A stretch of DNA of 64,000 nucleotides from Branchinecta lynchi (lineage: Eukaryota > Arthropoda > Branchiopoda > Anostraca > Branchinectidae), in the NCBI GenBank assembly GCA_023053575.1, contig JAKZAP010000016.1, positions 10,992,030 to 11,056,029 on the forward strand. Direction: 5' to 3'. The notes beneath the pieces are model-generated. The model was not told where the DNA came from. It searched no databases and saw nothing but the letters and a program-made list of their open reading frames with translations. Position numbers and translations under genes: made by a program. Positions 12,110-22,565 of the stretch are shown one piece after another; the first letter of the stretch is position 1; every line of letters begins with the position of its first letter.

Positions 12110-12155
12110 CATCATAGCATGGCTCAGTGGTAGAAAACTGGACTGGCAACACAAA
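12110..12155 (+). mobile_element. tRNA-derived SINE head, truncated
   Basis: GGCTCAGTGGTAGAAAACTG is a tRNA box-A region followed by an anticodon-arm-like stretch. It is a decayed duplicate of 12392-12455, with the B box missing. Confidence 0.45.
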
Positions 12156-12391
12156 GGTCAAGTTTCACGTATGTCTGATTACCCTTTCCAAAGTTATGCA
12201 TGTTAATAGTATCCGGATTTCCCATCCCTCCACTCCCCCCACTATGATCGGATCCGGAATATAATTATATCCAAGTTAATCTGGTCGGTTCGCTGATATT
12301 CCTGCCAAACGTTTCACTAGATTTGTTTAGACTTGGACTGATCATCTTTAAACCGTAATTATTCCCGCATTCGCTTTTTGATACATAGTCG

Positions 12392-12455
12392 CATAGCTCA
12401 GTGGTAGAATACTGGACTGTCAACCCAAAAGTTCCTGGTTCTATCCCGCGCTTGG
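12392..12455 (+). mobile_element. tRNA-derived SINE head (tRNA pseudogene)
   Basis: It has box A (TAGCTCAGTGGTAGAA), an anticodon loop CTGTCAA that would read as Asp, and box B (GGTTCTATCCC). The acceptor stem does not pair, so it is not a functional tRNA gene. It may have supplied RNA polymerase III promoter sequence to the adjacent palindromic unit. Confidence 0.55.
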
Positions 12456-12520
12456 CCAGTGCTTTGTTTTGTTTGGCCAGTGCTTTGTTTGGCCAGTGCT
12501 CCCGTTTTACTTTATAGTTT

Positions 12521-12694
12521 CCGGATCCGGGAGTCCGGAAACTATAAAGTAAAACGGGAGCAAAAAGTAAAACGGGAGCAAAACAAAGCACTGGCCAAGC
12601 GCGTTCGATCCCGCGCTTGGCCAGTGCTTTGTTTTGCTCCCGTTTTACTTTTTGCTCCCGTTTTACTTTATAGTTTCCGGACTCCCGGATCCGG
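12521..12694. repeat. Perfect inverted repeat, 83-bp arms, 8-nt loop
   Basis: 12521-12603 is the exact reverse complement of 12612-12694. The loop is TTCGATCC, part of a tRNA box-B-like sequence. A third, partial copy of the arm (GGCCAGTGCTTTGTTT, CCCGTTTTACTTTATAGTTT) precedes it at 12455-12535. The arms are CCGGATCC at the outer ends. Confidence 0.9.
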
Positions 12695-13107
12695 GGAAAG
12701 TTGGATTGGGGAAGTGATTATTTGTAAGTTGATCTGGTCGGGTCCCTGATATGCCTGTGAAGTTTCATCGTCCTAGCTTGTGTGGAAGTGCCCAAACTAG
12801 CAAAACCTGGACAGACCGACAGAACGACAGAGCGACAGAACGACAGACAGACAGACCGACAGAAATTACGATCGCTATATGGCACTTGAGTATGCTCAAG
12901 TGCCATAAAAACCGACTGTTTTCATGAAAAAACTGTTTTGACGGAAAATCACGGCGCTTCGCACCGACTCAGTTATTTTTTACCAACTGGCCGACAGCAT
13001 GGGGGGGGGGGGGACTTTCCCGCGGGCTGATCGGACTACCACGTCACAGAGATCGTAGTTACCACGCTAACTATGCTCCCAAGCATGGTAAGCACATAGT
13101 TAAATAT

Positions 13108-13196
13108 TCTTTGAGCCCAAGCTGACTTTGAAACATTTATTCAAACAATGTTTACAACGGATACGTCAGCTACGATTCTTCGTCAGCGATATTTCG
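13108..13196. repeat. Family D foldback, left half
   Basis: It contains GCCCAAGCTGACTTTGAAAC, 'TTCAAACAATGTTTACAACG' and 'CGTCAGCGATATTTCGG'. The complementary half lies at 14850-14962 in the inverted sense, suggesting a split copy around the 1.4-kb element. Confidence 0.65.
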
Positions 13197-13212
13197 GTAC
13201 GTTTCTACGTTT

Positions 13213-14597
13213 CCTCGTTCTATGTTTCTATTATGGAGTACTCGCCTGTATCTATTACTTTGAATAATTAATGCACGGAAAAACTAATGCTGAGATTTAA
13301 TTTAGTAATAGATACAGGCGATTAGGGGAGCTCGGGGTTGACCCGGACACTAATTTTTCTTTTCTTGCTAGGCCGCCATTTCTCGGCAGATTTACATCGT
13401 TTTTGTTGTCAAACGTGTAGAATGTCTGAGAGAATAGCTGATAATTTTTTCAGATTTTTTTCTACATTAGGTTTTTTGGTAAATTTTTTTTTCTGTTTTT
13501 CTGTTTTTCCGAACCAACCCCATTGACAGGCCCCGGCTTGGTTCGGAAATTATTTTTAATGTACTATTTTTTAATCGATTTTATTGAAACATATTAAAAC
13601 GCGGAAATGATAATATTACACCTAAAAAGTGTATACAAAACTAAAGAAAACACATGTTTCAATTGCCGAAGTTGCATTAAAATGAAAATCCTTCTTTTGC
13701 ACTTTAAGTGCCTAGCAATTACAGGAGCTGGTAACTTCAAACTTATGTCAGTAAAGATTCTACAGAAAGATGATTTTGGTGTTTGGTCTCTGGAGCAGAA
13801 AGAATATATTCACGCCCCTCAACCTATTTTCTTCCAACGACCTCCCTTCTTGTTCGACTTTCCCACATATGAAACACACTGGTTTGACCTTTTACCAAAC
13901 TGAGCTTCACAAGGACGAAGTCGCGCTTTTCTTCCCTCCTTGAAAATATCGTAAATATTAATTTCATTAAACACACATTTTTTTTTTATCTTTTACTTTA
14001 CTGTAGACAATTCTACTAACTGATTTTCTTTGGTTGTGGCTTACCTTTTTTAGCATTCATTTTTCTCGATTTTGATAATTAATTCTGTTAACAAATAACA
14101 CGATAAAGATTTGTATTTTTCCAACTCATTTTCTGGTTTTTATGGGGTATCAGCAGGCAAAGACTGTCAGAACCAACCCCTTCAAACTGTCCGAACCAAC
14201 CCCACCCTGACTAAAATAACAAAATGGCATACCAGAGGAAAATTAAGTGACCTATCTCGAAAACACTACGCAGGTTATAAACCCTGATCACTAAGCTATA
14301 TCTTACCGTTTAATCGCCTTCCAGTTACCACAAATCTTCTCGGTACAGTTTTTTAACCTACCATGAGCTAAAAACTTTTACGTCAAGAAAACCAATTTGT
14401 TCAACTTTTTATCAAAACCAGAAAAGTATTTACCATGAAATTTTGGTAGGAAGTTAGTTCACTAGAAGGCAGATGTTATGTATTTTTTTCAGATTTTAGT
14501 GACAACATTTAATATTAGTTTCGCGGGTGTCCAGACCAACCCCGTGTCCGATCCAACACCAAGCTCCCCTACTCCATAATAGAAACGTAGAACGAGG
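13213..14597. mobile_element. 1.4-kb terminal-inverted-repeat element with nested hairpin
   Basis: The ends CCTCGTTCTA(T/C)GTTTCT plus ATTATGGAGTA are inverted copies at 13213-13240 and 14570-14597. On the right the TIR continues as GGGGAGCT; on the left the same continuation appears only after an 83-bp hairpin insert at 13241-13322 flanked by TA. The interior repeats GAACCAACCCC in both halves. A 98-codon frame at 13607-13903 is not recognised. No transposase was seen. Confidence 0.65.
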
Positions 14598-14849
14598 TTA
14601 TTAATAAAATAATACTTAAGTTTTCAGCCCCTTATTAATAAAAAAACCGAAGTTGACCAAAATGCAGAAAAAACACTTTCGTGTCATCGCCCCAATCGTG
14701 CAGCAAAAACAGCGTCCGTGTCAAAAATTAAATCTCAGGACTATTTTTTCATTATAGTGGTATTTGAAGATTATTTACTTTAATAAGATATTTATAGTCG
14801 GTAGAAGCTTCAGTTATTTATTACAGGTTTGTTTCCTTCCCCGAAGTTG

Positions 14850-14962
14850 AACCAGAGGATTGACAGCCTGACGAGGACCCTTGCCAAGAAGGGCCGAAAT
14901 ATCGCTGACGAAGAATCGTAGCTGACGTATCCGTTGTAAACACTGTTTGAATAAGCACATAG
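14850..14962. repeat. Family D foldback, right half
   Basis: CCTGACGAGGACCCTTGCC, AAGAAGGGCCGAAATATCGC and CAGCTGACG-like motifs are in inverse order to 13108-13196. Confidence 0.65.
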
Positions 14963-15529
14963 TTAGTATTTTGAGAAGGTTGGAACGATCCATGAGGTTG
15001 GAACGATCCATGAGGTTGGAACGAAAATAGTAGCTAATAGTTACCATTGTTAGAAGGGTGGAACACACTCTGTATATTATCTTCCTCAATTGGAGTAAAG
15101 TTTCTCGTGTTATGAGGTTCCGTTACTTCTATAGAGAAAGAACTTGACCGATGGCTGGGCTGAGGCCTCCATGGTGTGTGTGTGGGGGGGGGGGGGGGGA
15201 GGGACGTCCAGACATCTTATCGAGCGTACGGACTCAAGATTCAATACTTGATACAGCATGTTGACCCCAATTAATTTTTCAAGTTCAGTCACTACCCTAC
15301 AACGCGCCAATACCCTTATAAACTGTACCCTCCGAAACCACATAAGAAAATTGGCTAGTGTTCATTCGTCAATAGGGTAACCGAACCGTGGAACAGTTTG
15401 CTAGCAAAAGTTGTTTATTCAGGCAGTACTCAAACGTTTAAGCGTGGTATAGTCGACACCCCATTTTACTCAGTTGCTTTTGTAGTCTGAAAATTTGTTT
15501 ACTTTTGTAGTGCATCAGTTTCTGTGTGT

Positions 15530-15615
15530 GAAGTATATGTAATCGGCTTGTACTTGTGTAAGTAATGGCGACAAGCTAAAAGCTTAACGCTAAATGTAAT
15601 AATAAATAAATAAAC
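15530..15615 (+). mobile_element. Retroelement 3' tail touching exon 8 donor
   Basis: Plus-strand sequence ends in AATAATAAATAAATAAAC at 15597-15615, with the exon 8 donor (CTTAC on this strand) directly after. The tail is typical of a LINE/SINE end. Confidence 0.45.
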
Positions 15616-15619
15616 TTAC

Positions 15620-15705
15620 ACTCCACGCATCTGCATCCTTGTACGAAAGCGTTGATGTAGGCTTGAACACTACTCTCCCCGGTCAGTTGGTTTCCCATCA
15701 GGTAT
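15620..15705 (-). CDS. PLC exon 8: X box middle (residues 707-736)
   Basis: This 86-nt exon encodes YLMGNQLTGESSVQAYINAF then VQGCRCVE. It matches the family sequence YL-x-x-QL-x-x-SS-x-x-AY-x-x-A-x-x-GCRC-x-E. Glu735 corresponds to calcium ligand Glu341 of delta1. Acceptor is AAGTTTTTCAG, donor is T|GTAAGT. A retroelement tail of opposite orientation begins within the first bases of the intron. Confidence 0.95.
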
Positions 15706-15878
15706 CTGAAAAACTTTGACTTTTAAGCCCATGTGAACTTCTCTCTACGGATAATAGTGAGATCTTTTCATGCAATTCTCGGTCTGCTTGAAAACCTGCG
15801 GTTACCGAATTGATCAAGGTGATCTGGTTGGACTTTTAAAAGGTCGGATGGTTGATTTAATCGTCCTTCTAAAAGCAT

Positions 15879-16316
15879 TAGTTGCGTTTTTGCTGATACC
15901 ACGGTATCTGTTACCACGGTATCTGTTACCACGGTAACTGGATCTGCAATTAGTCGTTTTTGCAGTTATCGTGGTATCTGATACACGGTGCTCTGCAAAA
16001 ACGACTATTGCCGAAATTGCACTTTTCGCAGTCATCCCAAAAGAAAAACAGATATCCAGTTACATCACTAAGTGCTAAAGTTCTTTCTCACCAATCTGAA
16101 AAAAAATTGATGAAAGTGAGATGACTTTTCAGATACCACGACCAGTTACCACGGTCGGACCGTAGTATCTGAATATCTGATACCACGATAACTGGCCAGA
16201 TACCACGATAACTGCAAAAACACCTTTTGACCGTGGTATCAGATACCACGATAACTGCAAAAAAACGACTTTAGACCGTGGTATCAAATACCATGGTATC
16301 TGCAAAAACGCAACTA
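15879..16316. mobile_element. Family C MITE, copy 1
   Basis: Inverted ends TAGTTGCGTTTTTGC / GCAAAAACGCAACTA, 438 bp. The interior holds many ATACCACGGTAT-type mini-palindromes arranged symmetrically around a unique centre. Copies at 17619 and 21938 align over their whole length. Confidence 0.85.
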
Positions 16317-16787
16317 TTGTAAACGCAGAAACACTAAATAAGTTCAAAGCATGTGTTGGTCGTACCCGGCCTGACGTTCATTTTAGTTTTGATAATGATC
16401 CTGAGAAATTCATAGAGGCGAAAAACCTATTCATATTAATCTTATTACTGAATATAAATAAACAACTATTGTCTGGTTTTACCCCCCTTAGTAGAATATA
16501 GTTGGAGGCAGGCTCCAGTGAGAACGGGGATGATGAGACCAAAGGGGAATAGAAACCAGTTACCGAGAGTGCAACAAACTTTGAAAATACATTTCCTATA
16601 GAGGCAAACACAGGAACGCAATCTTATGCCGATAATTCGTGACGCTAAAATATTTTGCAAAAAGGGATGAAAGGCACGTTATGGCAATTGTGAATGACAT
16701 AATAAATTTTACTGACTAGTGGAATATGATAAAGCAAATAGTAAAGGAAAAAGAAAACCAGAAGGTAAATCAACAAAACGACAACAC
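16317..16787. other. Unassigned intron 7 sequence
   Basis: No gene or recurrent element was recognised. Short frames on the minus strand lack any family resemblance. Confidence 0.4.
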
Positions 16788-17214
16788 TTAAAGTCTAAAC
16801 GAAAAGGGCTGAGTAGAACAGCCGAGTTACCCATCACTTATTCACTTAGGCTTGAAGGCCCGATGAAAATGCGTTACTTCCTTGCTTCCCTCTTCACGAA
16901 TAATCAATTTTCGTACATTTCGTGGTACCTCTATGCGTTTGCACCTGCGTTGTATGCTTGAAGAAAGCAATTTAATCAGGTGGATATTTGGATTTTTTTA
17001 TATCGGATTTATCGATATTTTGATTTTCAATATTCGACAAAAGATGTCGATATTTCTTTAGCATGTTTCGCTATAGGATACATCTCAGCGTCTCGTTTCG
17101 CCAAAATTTACTAACAAAATTGTGGTTAAATAGCATCTTGCATCATCTCTACGAAATCTTCCGAAAGATACCTAAATTCATTCGTTCCGTATTTTACTAA
17201 ACATTTTAACTGTT

Positions 17215-17343
17215 CATGATCTATGTTCGTTTCTTATTTATTGTTTGTTAGTTTGCGTCTTACTTGTATTGTAGTGAGTGTTTATTTTTCCGACCCATGT
17301 TAGCCTAGTGCTATTAGGGTTCTAAATAAAATTGATTGATTGA
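17215..17343 (+). mobile_element. LINE/SINE 3' end with (TTGA)n tail
   Basis: It ends in TCTAAATAAAATTGATTGAT and is inserted between the halves of the degraded MITE. No coding part is present. Confidence 0.5.
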
Positions 17344-17618
17344 TCTTAAACCCAGAATAAATAAGAACTGAATTATGGAAAACATATTGCTCCAATTTCG
17401 GATATCTAAATGTAGGTTGTGTTGGGCTATTTACAATAATTATGAATGAAACAATACCGTTCTCGATATCAACATATCGTTGTTGATATCGAATGTCGCC
17501 TAACACTATTAATCAGTGTTCACGCAGTTAGCAGTGACCACCTAGCTCACCACTTGCCACTGAAATGCCACGTTTGTGTTGAGACTGAAAATATCCGCGT
17601 CATTGCTGAACTTTGCAT

Positions 17619-18057
17619 TAGTTGTGTTTTTGCTGATACCATGGTATCTGTTACCACGGTAACTGGATCTGCAATTAGTCGTTTTTGCAGTTATCGTAGT
17701 ATCTGATACACGGTGCTCAGCAAAAACGACTATTGCCGAAATTGCACTTTTCGAAGTCATCCCAAAGAAAAAATAGATATCCAGTTACATCATTAAGTGC
17801 TAAACTTCTTTCTCATGAACCTGACAAAATTTGACTCAAGTCAGATGACTTTTCAGATACCACGACCAGTTACCACGGTCGGACCGTATTATCTGAATAT
17901 CTGTTACCACGATAACTGGCCAGATACCACGATAACTGGCCAGATACAACGATAACTGCAAAGACGCCTTTTGACCGTAGTATCAGATACCGCGATAACT
18001 GCAAAAACGACTTAGACCGTGGTAACAGATACCATGGTATCAGCAAAAACGCAACTA
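17619..18057. mobile_element. Family C MITE, copy 2
   Basis: 439 bp with ends TAGTTGTGTTTTTGC / GCAAAAACGCAACTA, alignable throughout with copy 1. It contains an extra near-duplicate of 'CCACGATAACTGGCCAGAT'. Confidence 0.85.
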
Positions 18058-18205
18058 TTGAGATGACGACCGTAGAACTCTGAACGTCATACTAGAACAG
18101 AGCATACAAAGAAAAAAAAACTGAACACAATCCACGTAATTCAGTGTATTCAATTAAATGATACAAAAATACGTTGAGTTTTCAGTTCAATTTTAAAAAT
18201 TTGAT

Positions 18206-18834
18206 TATTTCTGGCTCATTTATTTATCTAATCCCTTCGTCTAATCAGATCATTATTACGATTCAATCGCATCCAAATTCAATTGCAAGAACCCACCCCC
18301 TCAAACAACAAGGAGTAAGAGAACAGCCAGCCCGCTGAACCTACCAGAAGACATCGCAATCATCGTGGACGTCAAAATTCCTTTCAGACAAGAGAGGGAA
18401 ATCTACCATCAAATCATCACTATTCAACATTTCATAACCACAGCAACGATGAAGTAGAAGCAACCAAGGCCGAAAGGGATCCAGAGTGGAACCCAATAGC
18501 CAGTTATTTGAAGGAAGGCAGGAGCCGATACAAAAGTGCGATCGCGAATTTCTCCTTCTGCTATGATTTTCAGACCGCGTGTTCACATTAATTAAAAGCG
18601 TGGAGCTTAACTTAAGATTTGAGCGTGAATTCCACATCGGACTCATTAGCAAGCTAGCTGGCTTTATGTAGAAGAGCGTTAATTGTGAATTATATATATG
18701 TTCTTAGGTTACAACTTTAAATAGACTATAATATATGTCGGATGGTTGATCCATTAAACTGTGATGACATATCCAACACTATTTTTCTGTAAAAGGTATT
18801 ATGGATCAATAAACGGAATTGTAATTGTACTCAC
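18206..18834. other. Unassigned intron 7 sequence
   Basis: A 103-codon minus-strand frame (18341-18652) has no recognisable motif and is probably chance. No other recurrent element was seen. Confidence 0.4.
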
Positions 18835-18952
18835 GTGTTATGTGACGAGTATATGTAGTAGTGGTTGAGGGGACGGGTCATGTCCATCCAGACCGTGTTC
18901 TCCTTCAAATCGAAGATGTCGAAATCTTCAGCTGTCATAAGATTTGTGAAAC
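18835..18952 (-). CDS. PLC exon 7: start of catalytic X box (residues 668-707)
   Basis: The exon encodes GFTNLMTAEDFDIFDLK..., then WMDMTRPLNHYYIYSSHNT. SSHNT contains the first catalytic His (His705, equivalent to delta1 His311) and the calcium ligand Asn706. Family members read MTQPLSHYFINSSHNTYL; the final Tyr-Leu comes from exon 8, so the signature is split by the intron. Acceptor is CTATTTAG, donor is AC|GTGAGT. Confidence 0.96.
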
Positions 18953-19459
18953 CTAAATAGTACAAGTAATAACTATATAAGTAACAGTACTGAGCAAACA
19001 ACCCAGCCAGTTCCATGCTGGGCAAGGCAGGGTAGAATCGGCAACACAACGCAGCCAGAGCTCTTCTACGCTATCATCTCTGATCATCCACTGGCATGTC
19101 TGATGCTTTTAAGAAACACCAGGTTTATTTATATTTGCCATTCAAAATTGTACCTTACCTTACCTTTACCTTACCATCTTACAAACCTTACAACAGACGG
19201 ATCTATATCCTTATGCTGGGCACTTTGACGGACACCCCTCATCACGATGAAAAATTTATCTCAAAACAGTAATTTGAAGTTGTACGGAAAAGTAGTAAGT
19301 GTGACATTTTCAAATCTGATTTTCATAGAACATCACAAGGATATGTCGAGTTTTGAAAACAGGCCGTCAAAACCTGAGCCAATCAAGAGCTGCGAATGCA
19401 TATCAGACAAGACTTCCAACTCTGTCCAGTTCAGTACGACTATTGATAACTATAGTATA

Positions 19460-19495
19460 TAAAGGTCCTGGGTTCAAATCCCGGGTGACGGTTGG
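19460..19495 (+). mobile_element. tRNA-like T-arm fragment (SINE remnant)
   Basis: CTGGGTTCAAATCCCGGG forms a T-arm with the box-B consensus. No 5' half of a tRNA precedes it, so it is a fragment. Confidence 0.4.
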
Positions 19496-19496
19496 T

Positions 19497-19714
19497 TTAC
19501 ACACTGCGTAAAATCCGAGCGTATTTTGAAATCCGAGCGTATTTTACGCACGTTTTGGGCTTGAAACGATTTCTAGCAATACGGACGTATTAGAGAAATC
19601 GGTCCGTTTTGTATTTAAATACGTCCGTATTGCTAGAAATCTTTTCAAGCTCAAAACGTGCGTAAAATACGCTCGGATTTCAAAATACGCTCGGATTTTA
19701 CGCAGTGCGTAAAT
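19497..19714. repeat. Foldback element, ~95-bp arms
   Basis: TTTACRCACTGCGTAAAATC is at the left and its inverse at the right. Each arm holds two CCGAGCGTATTTT units and a 'CAATACGGACGTATT' motif. The loop is ~20 bp. Confidence 0.8.
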
Positions 19715-20585
19715 TTACCATGAGGAGCACGTTGTCTTTCAGTTCATTACTTATAAACTTGTGTATACTTCTTTCACTGCTAGATGACTCTTACCCTATC
19801 CTTATTACTATTCTATTCGTCTACTACTCTCATTGCTAGATGACTCTTACCCTATTCTTATTGTTCAAGCTAAATGAACAATAAGAATATATAAGTACAA
19901 TAAGTTTATGTGAACAGTTACTTTAACGTGAACAGTGCAGTTTTGGGCTCAATGGTAGAACGAAGATCCAAAATACATATACGTCCTTCATAAAATCCGA
20001 TGACGAATTGCCGCCAGACGCGCTAGAGGAACAATAACAATCACACGCGAGATCTTGGTATAAGTTATCTGACGGGTGAATAAGCGATTAGACTTTTGCT
20101 TCATATCGAGTCACGTATTAGCCCCGTGGAAAAGTCTGCCAGCACTCATCACTGAAGTCGGAAGCCAGAAATGACAAACTTGATGAAGCTGGACAGAACA
20201 GAGTTGGGTAAAGCAAAAAAGAGGAAGAGGCCTTTTAAACATGATTAGGCCTAAGAGGAATTGAAAATAGCAAAACAAACCTGGATAAACGTACACCAAG
20301 AAGTAACTTGTCATTGTTTCTTTACGGTAGCGCACCTAGTGGCCAAAAAAGAACTAATCTGAGATGAATATTATGAGGGACGTACTCAGGTGTTTTCAGA
20401 TGCCCTTAATTACCAATTTTGGCTAACTGGTAGTTAGATTTAGACACAGCGAGTGCACGAACATGGCAAAGTCCAATGTCAACAAACGTTCACATAAGCA
20501 TACCTCTACTGTATATATAACTGTAAATATTATTTGATGACAGGACAGGAACAATGTTATGAAAGATGTCGGTCGACATTCTTAC
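19715..20585. other. Intron 6 sequence with a short direct repeat
   Basis: CTAGATGACTCTTACCCTAT occurs twice, near 19781 and 19837. The remainder shows no gene or known repeat. Confidence 0.4.
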
Positions 20586-20746
20586 CACTAACTGTCATTC
20601 GTTGCTGTTCCTTCGCACTGGTTGTTTCGTAAAGTTCAATATACTTCTCCGCTTGGCTGATGCTGCAACTTTTCACCTTCTGTTCACGCTGAAGAAAAGA
20701 ACATAGTTCTCCGGCAGTAAGACTGCATAGGCTCGTCTTAGCATAC
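20586..20746 (-). CDS. PLC exon 6: EF-hands 3/4 region (residues 614-668)
   Basis: The exon encodes LTAGELCSFLQREQKV..., then AEKYIELYETTSAKEQQRMT, which matches the PLC-delta stretch L-x-x-FLQ...EQ...IERYEPSETAK. This match is a main reason for preferring delta over eta. Donor is G|GTAAGA. The acceptor (ATTCATCGCAG) has a very poor pyrimidine tract because an AAAT-repeat retroelement tail lies just upstream. Phase is 2 in and 1 out. Confidence 0.92.
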
Positions 20747-20756
20747 CTGCGATGAA

Positions 20757-20870
20757 TATTTATTTATTTATTTCCCTCAGAACTAAGGAGTACAAAATAT
20801 TGTATAAAACAGAACTAAGCCTAAACCATCTGGTCCAGTCATTAACACATGAATACTATAAAAAATACAC
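20757..20870 (-). mobile_element. LINE/SINE 3' end with (AAAT)n tail, next to exon 6
   Basis: On the minus strand the sequence runs TTGTACTCCTTAGTTCTGAG, then GGAAATAAATAAATAAATAT directly before the exon 6 acceptor. It is in the same orientation as the PLC gene. Confidence 0.5.
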
Positions 20871-21010
20871 ACGATTTTGACAACTAAGTTACGCACTATA
20901 TTATTCACTTCTTAAAAAATGGGATCAGTTTGTGGGTTTGGAGGGCTACCGAAGCTTTTTTATAAAAGTTGGTCATCATAAAAGTTTTATCAAAGTTGGT
21001 CATGAATTAA

Positions 21011-21377
21011 TAGTTGCGATTTTTATCCGAATTCTAATCGCAATTCTTCTATTTCGCGTTTTTTTGACCATTCAGATGAAGCGAATTCTCTTCTCCTTCT
21101 GTTTTTGTCAGAATCGAGAACGGGAAAAGCCTTGCGATTCTGCAGAATCGAGAAGTTATTCCGATACCGGTAGTGAATTCTCGATTCTCCTCTCTTCGTT
21201 CTCCTCCCGGATTGGTCAACAGAGTGCGGATGTTCAACATGCATAAACAAGTACACCGGGTTGCTTTTTTTTTTAAAAGCGAGAATGGAGAAGCGAGATG
21301 AGCAAACACAGTAATTTGTACAAGAATTCAGAAGTGAGAACAGAGAACTGAGAATTCAGATAAAAAAAACGCAACTA
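21011..21377. mobile_element. MITE with TAGTTGCG ends, ATTAA duplication
   Basis: The termini TAGTTGCGATTTTTATC and the inverse of TAAAAAAAACGCAACTA are flanked by ATTAA on both sides. The first eight bases equal the family C terminus, but the interior (GAGAACGG-type palindromic halves) differs. Confidence 0.7.
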
Positions 21378-21541
21378 ATTAATCAATCCCATAAAGCTCG
21401 TGCGCCCATGGAGAAAAAAAAAATAAATAAATACAAAATTAACACTCCAAAACTCAATATAAACACCAGAAACAGAAAAACCATTTTTTCAAAGATAAGT
21501 TCGTAAACCACATTGGCCTGACATATCACAAAAAAAGAAAT

Positions 21542-21861
21542 TCAACGAAGAAACCAACGAAAACGGAGTATCGCGCGAGAAAAATCTCAATTGTTCGTCG
21601 CAGGTATTGGTGAGTGACTCGCTATCTTTATTTTAGGCTTTCAATTCTTTCAATTTTATTTTAATCTTTGGTTTCTTGTTGGATTTTTGGTTTGTTTTAG
21701 TTTTCTTGGCTGTTGATCTTCATCCTCGTTTTGGCATTTTTTCCCGAAATTTTCTGTCTGCGCTGAAGAAGGGAGGCGGTTGTCCTCCAGAAATATTCGC
21801 CTTTTATTTCAGTATATTCGTTGGCCTATAAAAAACCCATTTTCGTTGGTTTCTTCGTTGA
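21542..21861. repeat. Foldback/MITE with TCAACGAAGAAACC ends
   Basis: TCAACGAAGAAACCAACGAA at the left has its exact inverse at the right end. The ~275-bp interior shows no ORF. Confidence 0.65.
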
Positions 21862-21937
21862 GTTTGTGTGACCATTTTTCCGAAAACTGAGGAGCCTCCT
21901 GAGACGACGGAGGTCAGCTAAATTTTTCTTCAAATAA

Positions 21938-22300
21938 TAGCTGCGTTTTTGCAGATACCACGGTAACAGGATCTGCAATTAGTCTTTATTGCAGTTACCG
22001 TGGTATCTGATATACGGCTGCTCTGCAAAACGACAATTGTCCAAATTGTGCTTTTCGAAGTCATCCCAAAAGAAAAACTGATAGTCAGTCACATCACTAA
22101 GTGCCAAACTTCTTTCCCATCAATTTGACAAAAATTGATGAAAGTGAGATGACTTTTTCAAATACCACGATCAGTTACCACGGTCGGACCGTGGTATCTG
22201 AATATCAGATACCACGATAACTGGCCAGATACCACGATAACAGCGAAAACGACTTTAGACCGTGGTATCAGATACCATGGTATCTGCAAAAATGCATCTA
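21938..22300. mobile_element. Family C MITE, copy 3 (shorter)
   Basis: 363 bp. Ends TAGCTGCGTTTTTGC / GCAAAAATGCATCTA are diverged from copies 1 and 2. One 'CCACGATAACTG' block is missing compared with those copies. Confidence 0.8.
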
Positions 22301-22527
22301 ATATTCACCAAATATTTCCATCGTTTCTAGCCCAAAACTCTACCTCAAATCTATCCTATACCCTTGTGAACCGCGCGTAGGTTTTTTTTTAAGGACCAGA
22401 AGTTGTGAACTCAACCTACATTTCTTTAAACTTTCTTTTCCAACTAACTTTTATCTTTTCCTTTCAGCTCTATAGAAGGTATTGCCCAGTTAGCATATCA
22501 TCTTGAAGAGGATAATCTCTTCTGACC

Positions 22528-22528
<1 letters not shown>

Positions 22529-22563
<35 letters not shown>
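22529..22563 (+). repeat. Poly-C tract of 35 (poly-G on the PLC strand)
   Basis: An uninterrupted run of 35 C. In the PLC transcript it is a G run starting 31 nt downstream of the exon 5 donor. Its length may not be accurate in an assembly. Confidence 0.9.

Positions 22564-22565
<2 letters not shown>

Larger units (their letters stand above)
9962..12907 (+). mobile_element. Family A element, long copy with nested SINE and palindrome
   Basis: The head is CAAGAGCTGAAAGCTCATAT plus GGCACTTG. The tail is a (GACAGACC)n run and the hairpin TATGGCACTTG/CAAGTGCCATA at 12878-12907. Between them are degenerate ~280-bp units with 'CTAGCTTATGTGGAAGCGTT', C-rich boxes and 'CGGATCTGGTCCGGATTTGA'. Structure fits a non-autonomous Helentron-like element; that class assignment is inference. 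Confidence 0.7.
16788..18205. mobile_element. Degraded copy of the TTAA MITE, with nested insertions
   Basis: Left part (GAAAAGGGCTGAGTAGAAC, 'GATGAAAATGCGTTACTTCC', 'GGTACCTCTATGCGTTTG') and right part (GTGTTCACGCAGTTAGCAGT..., 'TTTTCAGTTCAATTTT') match the intact MITE at 37205-37660. A retroelement end (17215-17343) and a family C MITE (17619-18057) interrupt it. Confidence 0.65.

Noticed and set aside
12392..12455. Functional tRNA-Asp gene
   Set aside because: A and B boxes are present, but acceptor and anticodon stems do not pair properly; better explained as a SINE head.
18341..18652. 103-codon minus-strand frame near exon 7
   Set aside because: No recognisable domain, and exon 7 joins exon 8 in phase without it.
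18835..18952. PLC-L/PRIP or pseudoenzyme identity for the PLC gene
   Set aside because: Both catalytic histidines and the calcium-binding Asn, Glu, Asp and Glu are present.
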